This document shows positions 24,183-28,032 of a stretch of DNA of 28,032 bases, piece by piece. The number at the start of each line of letters is the position of its first letter. Position 1 is the first letter of the stretch. Location of the stretch: assembly GCA_052273845.1 (NCBI GenBank), contig DAVZHM010000017.1:1-28032 (forward strand). The letters are read 5' to 3'. The position numbers and the translations under genes were made by a program. The stretch is from Fimenecus sp052273845. Its GTDB lineage: Bacteria; Bacillota; Clostridia; Oscillospirales; Acutalibacteraceae. The notes under the pieces were generated by a model. It worked only from the letters and a program-made list of their open reading frames with translations. It ran no database searches and had not been told where the DNA came from.

Positions 24183-27100
24183 ACGGTTTCCTCCTTTTCG
24201 GTGGTATCGAGTTGTTTTTTGGCGGTTTCAAATCTGCCGTAATCGACAAGTTGGCGCACTTTATCGCCTTCCTCATAGCCGCAAACGGCGCTGTAATCAC
24301 AATAGGTGCACGCCACATTATTTTTGCCCGAAAATGCGGGCAACACGGGGATGACGCCCTCGTGCAAAAGCGTACCCATATCCACAAGGTTTTTATCCAC
24401 CTTTTCTTTAAGCGACGAAAACTCCTGCAAAGTCAGCAATTTACCGGTAAATCCTTCGCCGCGTTTTTTGGCGGTAACAGGAATAAACTTACCCGAAACG
24501 GTTTTATCCATACCGAGTACCGCGTCGGTATTATCCAGCACCACGCCGTGCATACGGCTGTTTTTCAAACGCGTATCCGCAATTTCGTCGGGGTCGGCAT
24601 TGCGTGCCAATTTGTCCTCTATTGTTTTGGCAGGCAGATACAAAACGCCCGCGGGTACGGGAGACACGAAGCGTTCCTGCCCGTTTTCGCAGACCGCGAA
24701 CAGGTAAATGAGCATTTGCATATTCAAGCCCGAATACACTTCGGACAAATTAAATTCCTTTCCGCCCGATTTATAATCTACCACGCGCAAATAGGTTTTC
24801 CCGTCCTTAACCATGGTATCAACTCTGTCCACCGAACCGATGACGCGCAAAGAGCCGCCGTCGGGCAAAGAGAGATGATAAGGCATAATTTCGCCGTCGG
24901 GCGCAATGGAAAGTTCAAATGAGGTTGGGATAAATTCGCTGACGGAAAATTCGGAAAGCAACCGTTTTAATACATCAAACACGGATTTCTCCAAATTTTG
25001 AAGCAGATAGGAAAAGCGTTTGTCCTTTGTAGCGGTGCCCAATTTTTCCGACGCGTATTGCGCGAGGGTTTCTGCAATCAGCGTATGCAAACGGTTATCG
25101 TCCATAGAAAGCAGACTTTCGCGGTCAAAGGTGCGCAAAATCACCTCTAAGCAGTAGTGAATGGCCGTGCCGCTTTGCGCAACATCCAATTCGGCTTTTT
25201 TCAAAGGCTTTAAGCCGAGTCCGAATTTGCAAAAATAGGAAAACGGACATTTATAATATACCTCTGCCTTAGAAGCGGACACAAGCATATTTTCGCCGAA
25301 CAAGTCTTTGGCATTTTGCGGATTTTGGAATGCAAATTCCGCTTTTTGTGCTGTTCGCTCTACCGCTTCGTACCGTGCGCGGTAGTCGGGAAGCGTTTGC
25401 ACATAGGATTTGAGTGTGGCGGACAGCGGCGAATCCTCTGAAAACAGCGATGCGCAAACTTCAAATGCCGAAGCCGCGCCTTCTATACGGGTAAGCGGCG
25501 AAACGGTGCCGGAGTCGGTTTCGGGAAGTATGGAAAACATTGCACGCAATTCTTCCACCGCGCCCGAGGGAATCAGGGCGCCGCCTTTATAATCGGAAAC
25601 CGCATACGATACAAAGAGCCGTTCGCGTGGGAGCGTAAACGCGCTGTATACAAAAAACCGTTCGTCCACCGCTTTGACTTCGGCGGTTTCGGTCAATTCC
25701 ACGCCCAAAGCCAAAAGCGTTTTGCGGTCATCATCGTTTAAAACGCCGTCCGTCGGCGGATTTTCGGGGAATACACCGTCATTGACACCGACGGCGAACA
25801 CCACGCGCGGCGGTGAAAGGCGCACACGGTCCGCAGCGGCGATATGCACAACATCCAAACCTTGCGGCAGTTGCCCTAAGTCGGCGCTGTCGAGCAAAAT
25901 ACGGAACAGTTCTGCATAATTTGCGGCGGAAATTTCATTGTCGCCCACGGCAAGATACAGGTCATTTAAAATCTCCGTAAGCAGTTGCCAAACGGTATCC
26001 TGTTCTTCGGCGGTCTGCGTTTGCCCGTCTGCGAGTAGGGTCAGCGCCAAATTCTTTAATGCGGTATCTGCACCGCTTTTGCGCAAAAAGCGGTATAAAA
26101 GTTCACTCTTTTGCGCGCCGTTTGCTGATTTAAAAGATTCACGAAACTGCAAAATCGGCGCAATACCGCGCGTGCGCAGTTCGTTTAACCGCTGCAGTTT
26201 TTTTTCGTCGCGTTCTTGCATTTCGCGCCCTAACCCCACGGGATTTTCGGTAAATTCCGTGCGCCACGCACCGCGCTCAATACCCCAAACGGTAGCATAA
26301 TTTTCCAACTCGGACACTTCCTCCGAAGATAGCGTGCTCAAACCTGTTTTTAGTGTGCGAAGCAAAGTTTCCGTGTTGATGCCGTCCGCGGCAATTTCCA
26401 AAAGCCCTGTGACATACTGCATCAGCGGTTGGGCGGATATGGGTTGGCGTTTGTCCTCAAAATAGGGAATTTCGTATTTGTGAAACGCGGCGCAAAGTTC
26501 GGTGTCGTAAGTATCTTTGCGGCGTTCCAGCACCAAAATATCCCGCGCGCGGCACGCCCCCTCCCGCAGCATTTTCCGAATGGTACGCGCCACAAAATCC
26601 GCCTCTTCTGCGTGGTTGGCGGCAGCGTACACGGAAATGCAATCCTGCGCGTTTTCATAGCGGGGTTTGCGGCAGTTGTAGAGATTTTGTTCCAAAAACG
26701 CAAGTGCTTCGGGGCGGTGTTCGGGCTTCAAGGTCAACACCACAGGCTTTGCAACAGGCACATTACACTCGGCGGCAACGCGTTTGAGTTTTTGCATTTC
26801 ATCGTTGATGTTGTCGAACACGCAGGCGTTTTGGCGCGCACTTTTTTCGCCCTCGGTGCAAAGAGCTATATAGACTTCGCGGCATTTCGGAAGCATTACC
26901 GCAATCACTTCGCGTTCTTGCTTTGTGAACCCCGCAAAGGCATCTAATACCACGGTTTTACCGTCCAAACAATCGGTTTCGCGCACGGCACACGCCAAAT
27001 CGGTCAGCAAGTCGGTATCGTCCGAAAAGCGTTCTTTGACGAGCGCTTTGTAAAGCGCGGTAATTTGCGAAAGTTCCGAGACTTTCTGCTTGAGCGCGCC

Positions 27101-27538
27101 TTCGGGCAAGCAATTCCCCGCATTTTCAAGCGTTTGGGTGCTGACGGCGCATTGTGTGAGTTCCGTAGAAAAGGTCACAAGGCTTTGCAAAAGCGGCGTG
27201 CGGGTTTTATACTTTTTATAAATCTCTGTTTTATCCTCTAACGCCTCCAACGCAAGGCGCATCATCACCGCGCGCATACCGTTGGTGGTTTTTGGCTTAT
27301 TGTCGCGCCCCGTGTTTTGCAAAACGAGCTCTGCAAGACGCGAAAAACTCAATATTTCGAGGTGGAGCATTTGCTTTGCGCCGACACGGGAGAGCATTTC
27401 GCGCTCGGTTTCATACGAAAACTGTTCGGGCACAATCAACAACAAATCCTGCTCGCCCGAAAGGAGTTTTTGAGAAAGCAAGTTCCGCACATATTCGGTT
27501 TTTCCACTGCCGGCTCTGCCGAGAATAAAACGAAGCAT
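24179..27538 (-). CDS. addB: ATP-dependent helicase/nuclease subunit B (AddB)
   Basis: A 1119-aa partner of AddA. The N-terminal P-loop GRAGSGKT is at 7-14, followed by degenerate helicase domains, and the C-terminal nuclease domain has VVDYKSGGKEF. Its iron-sulphur cluster is seen as one early cysteine (~Cys764, in KCPFSYF) and three late ones (Cys1077, Cys1080, Cys1086), the AddB arrangement. AddB recognises Chi sites and contributes the second nuclease. GCAGGA precedes the ATG at 27538. The gene starts 13 bp after a glycoside hydrolase gene and may be read from that unit or from a promoter inside it; I see no room for one in the gap. Confidence 0.96.
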   Translation of the reverse strand: MLRFILGRAGSGKTEYVRNLLSQKLLSGEQDLLLIVPEQFSYETEREMLSRVGAKQMLHLEILSFSRLAELVLQNTGRDNKPKTTNGMRAVMMRLALEALEDKTEIYKKYKTRTPLLQSLVTFSTELTQCAVSTQTLENAGNCLPEGALKQKVSELSQITALYKALVKERFSDDTDLLTDLACAVRETDCLDGKTVVLDAFAGFTKQEREVIAVMLPKCREVYIALCTEGEKSARQNACVFDNINDEMQKLKRVAAECNVPVAKPVVLTLKPEHRPEALAFLEQNLYNCRKPRYENAQDCISVYAAANHAEEADFVARTIRKMLREGACRARDILVLERRKDTYDTELCAAFHKYEIPYFEDKRQPISAQPLMQYVTGLLEIAADGINTETLLRTLKTGLSTLSSEEVSELENYATVWGIERGAWRTEFTENPVGLGREMQERDEKKLQRLNELRTRGIAPILQFRESFKSANGAQKSELLYRFLRKSGADTALKNLALTLLADGQTQTAEEQDTVWQLLTEILNDLYLAVGDNEISAANYAELFRILLDSADLGQLPQGLDVVHIAAADRVRLSPPRVVFAVGVNDGVFPENPPTDGVLNDDDRKTLLALGVELTETAEVKAVDERFFVYSAFTLPRERLFVSYAVSDYKGGALIPSGAVEELRAMFSILPETDSGTVSPLTRIEGAASAFEVCASLFSEDSPLSATLKSYVQTLPDYRARYEAVERTAQKAEFAFQNPQNAKDLFGENMLVSASKAEVYYKCPFSYFCKFGLGLKPLKKAELDVAQSGTAIHYCLEVILRTFDRESLLSMDDNRLHTLIAETLAQYASEKLGTATKDKRFSYLLQNLEKSVFDVLKRLLSEFSVSEFIPTSFELSIAPDGEIMPYHLSLPDGGSLRVIGSVDRVDTMVKDGKTYLRVVDYKSGGKEFNLSEVYSGLNMQMLIYLFAVCENGQERFVSPVPAGVLYLPAKTIEDKLARNADPDEIADTRLKNSRMHGVVLDNTDAVLGMDKTVSGKFIPVTAKKRGEGFTGKLLTLQEFSSLKEKVDKNLVDMGTLLHEGVIPVLPAFSGKNNVACTYCDYSAVCGYEEGDKVRQLVDYGRFETAKKQLDTTEKEETV

Positions 27539-27551
27539 AATTTTTCCTGCC

Positions 27552-28031
27552 TTAATTGGATTTCAGTTGATAAAGCACCGAAGCGTGGGGCGGTAAAGCG
27601 ATTTGCAAGTCTTTGGTGTACGGGCAGTCCGTATGCGACCACAAATCGTGCAAAGCACTGTAAGTGCGATATTCTACGGGGAGCAAATCGTAAAGGCAAA
27701 CCGATTTTTCGGTTTCGCCCACGTTGAACACTGCGACCACGGGATTTTTTTCGGCGTCCGAAGCACACCACAAACGCAAATCATCATCCGGCACGTGCAA
27801 AGGTTTCGCACCAAACCCGTTTTGGTTGAGGGAAAGCACCTCGCAATTGGTTAAAAGCGACAAGGTAAACGCATCGGTTTCACGCAATTCGCCGCCCAAA
27901 ATCAAAGGTGAACGGAAAATGCTCCAAAGCGTGAGCATGGTGCGCTGTTCGTCTTTTGTGAAGCGTGTCATTCGGTTTTTCGCGCCGCAATACGAGGCGG
28001 TTTTGCAAAGTCTGCCGAGCGGCAACATATC
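27552..28031 (-). CDS. GH27 alpha-galactosidase-like glycoside hydrolase, C-terminal fragment
   Basis: The last 159 residues of a protein that enters from the right edge; the stop TAA is at 27552-27554. The first residues D-M-L-P-L-G and then RMTRFTKDEQRTMLTLWSIF (~21-40), followed by RSPLILGGEL, are the end of the TIM barrel of GH27 alpha-galactosidases, where the aspartate before MLPLG belongs to the acid/base region. The rest (~70-159) is the C-terminal beta-sandwich (VVAVFNVGE, YSALHDLWSHTD, LPPHASVLYQLK). The ATG at 28026-28028 lies inside the domain and is not the start. Enzymes of this family cleave terminal alpha-galactose or, in some branches, beta-arabinose or related sugars. Confidence 0.82.
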   Translation of the reverse strand, partial: DMLPLGRLCKTASYCGAKNRMTRFTKDEQRTMLTLWSIFRSPLILGGELRETDAFTLSLLTNCEVLSLNQNGFGAKPLHVPDDDLRLWCASDAEKNPVVAVFNVGETEKSVCLYDLLPVEYRTYSALHDLWSHTDCPYTKDLQIALPPHASVLYQLKSN

Positions 28032-28032
28032 A

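Noticed and set aside
24143..24922. A 259-codon open frame on the + strand opposite addB
   Set aside because: Antisense shadow with unusual amino acid content; addB on the other strand shows its conserved nuclease and Fe-S motifs through this region.
1..28032. Mobile elements, CRISPR arrays, tRNA or rRNA genes
   Set aside because: I saw no transposase, integrase, direct-repeat array, cloverleaf-like sequence or rRNA stretch; gene order and composition are those of a conserved core region.

Overview
The window looks like a chromosomal segment of an anaerobic, spore-forming member of the class Clostridia (probably an Oscillospiraceae/Ruminococcaceae-type gut bacterium). The evidence is a complete gerA-type germinant-receptor operon, an oxygen-sensitive class III ribonucleotide reductase, HPr kinase/phosphorylase with WhiA and RapZ, AddAB recombination helicase-nuclease and a dnaG-sigA operon. 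Start sites are mostly preceded by strong GGAGG-like ribosome binding sites. The taxon is inferred from gene content and order; no rRNA is present. I see no insertion sequence, prophage, CRISPR array, tRNA or rRNA gene.

Layout from left to right: (1) the 3' end of an alpha-galactosidase-like glycoside hydrolase on the + strand, closed by a terminator; (2) on the - strand, gerAA-gerAB-gerAC (4580 to 838) followed by a very short MGMT-family protein; (3) divergently, on the + strand, a DUF421 (YetF-like) membrane protein and a DUF4363 protein; (4) on the - strand, a six-gene operon hprK - glucokinase - murB - rapZ - whiA - second ROK kinase (11339 to 5777), with a near-ideal sigma-A promoter before hprK; (5) an unrecognised 175-aa protein on the + strand at 11558, preceded by a striking match to a forespore sigma-G promoter; (6) on the - strand, nrdD-nrdG-dCMP deaminase, preceded by a sigma-A promoter and three NrdR-box-like elements; (7) on the - strand, yigZ - dgt - dnaG - sigA; (8) rpmE (L31) with its own promoter and terminator; (9) addB-addA, lying 13 bp downstream of the 3' end of a GH27 alpha-galactosidase-like gene that runs off the right edge.

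How the genes work together: hprK, glucokinase, the second ROK kinase and rapZ tie sugar phosphorylation and carbon signalling to wall synthesis (murB) and to division control (whiA). The nrdD/nrdG/dCMP deaminase operon makes and balances dNTPs without oxygen, and the next operon carries a dNTP triphosphohydrolase (dgt), primase and the vegetative sigma factor, so about 8 kb is devoted to DNA precursor supply and replication start-up. Convergent units are separated by well-formed bidirectional hairpin terminators (444-483, 5710-5747, 12088-12119).

Most of the window is well-known core biology. The places that deserve a second look are the unknown 175-aa gene and its candidate sigma-G promoter, the repeated CAAGAT elements at nrdD, the missing yvcK between rapZ and whiA, the DUF421/DUF4363 pair facing the germination operon, and the 102-aa MGMT-like protein that keeps its cysteine but has lost the usual proline before it. 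I did not find convincing evidence for an entirely new multi-gene system.
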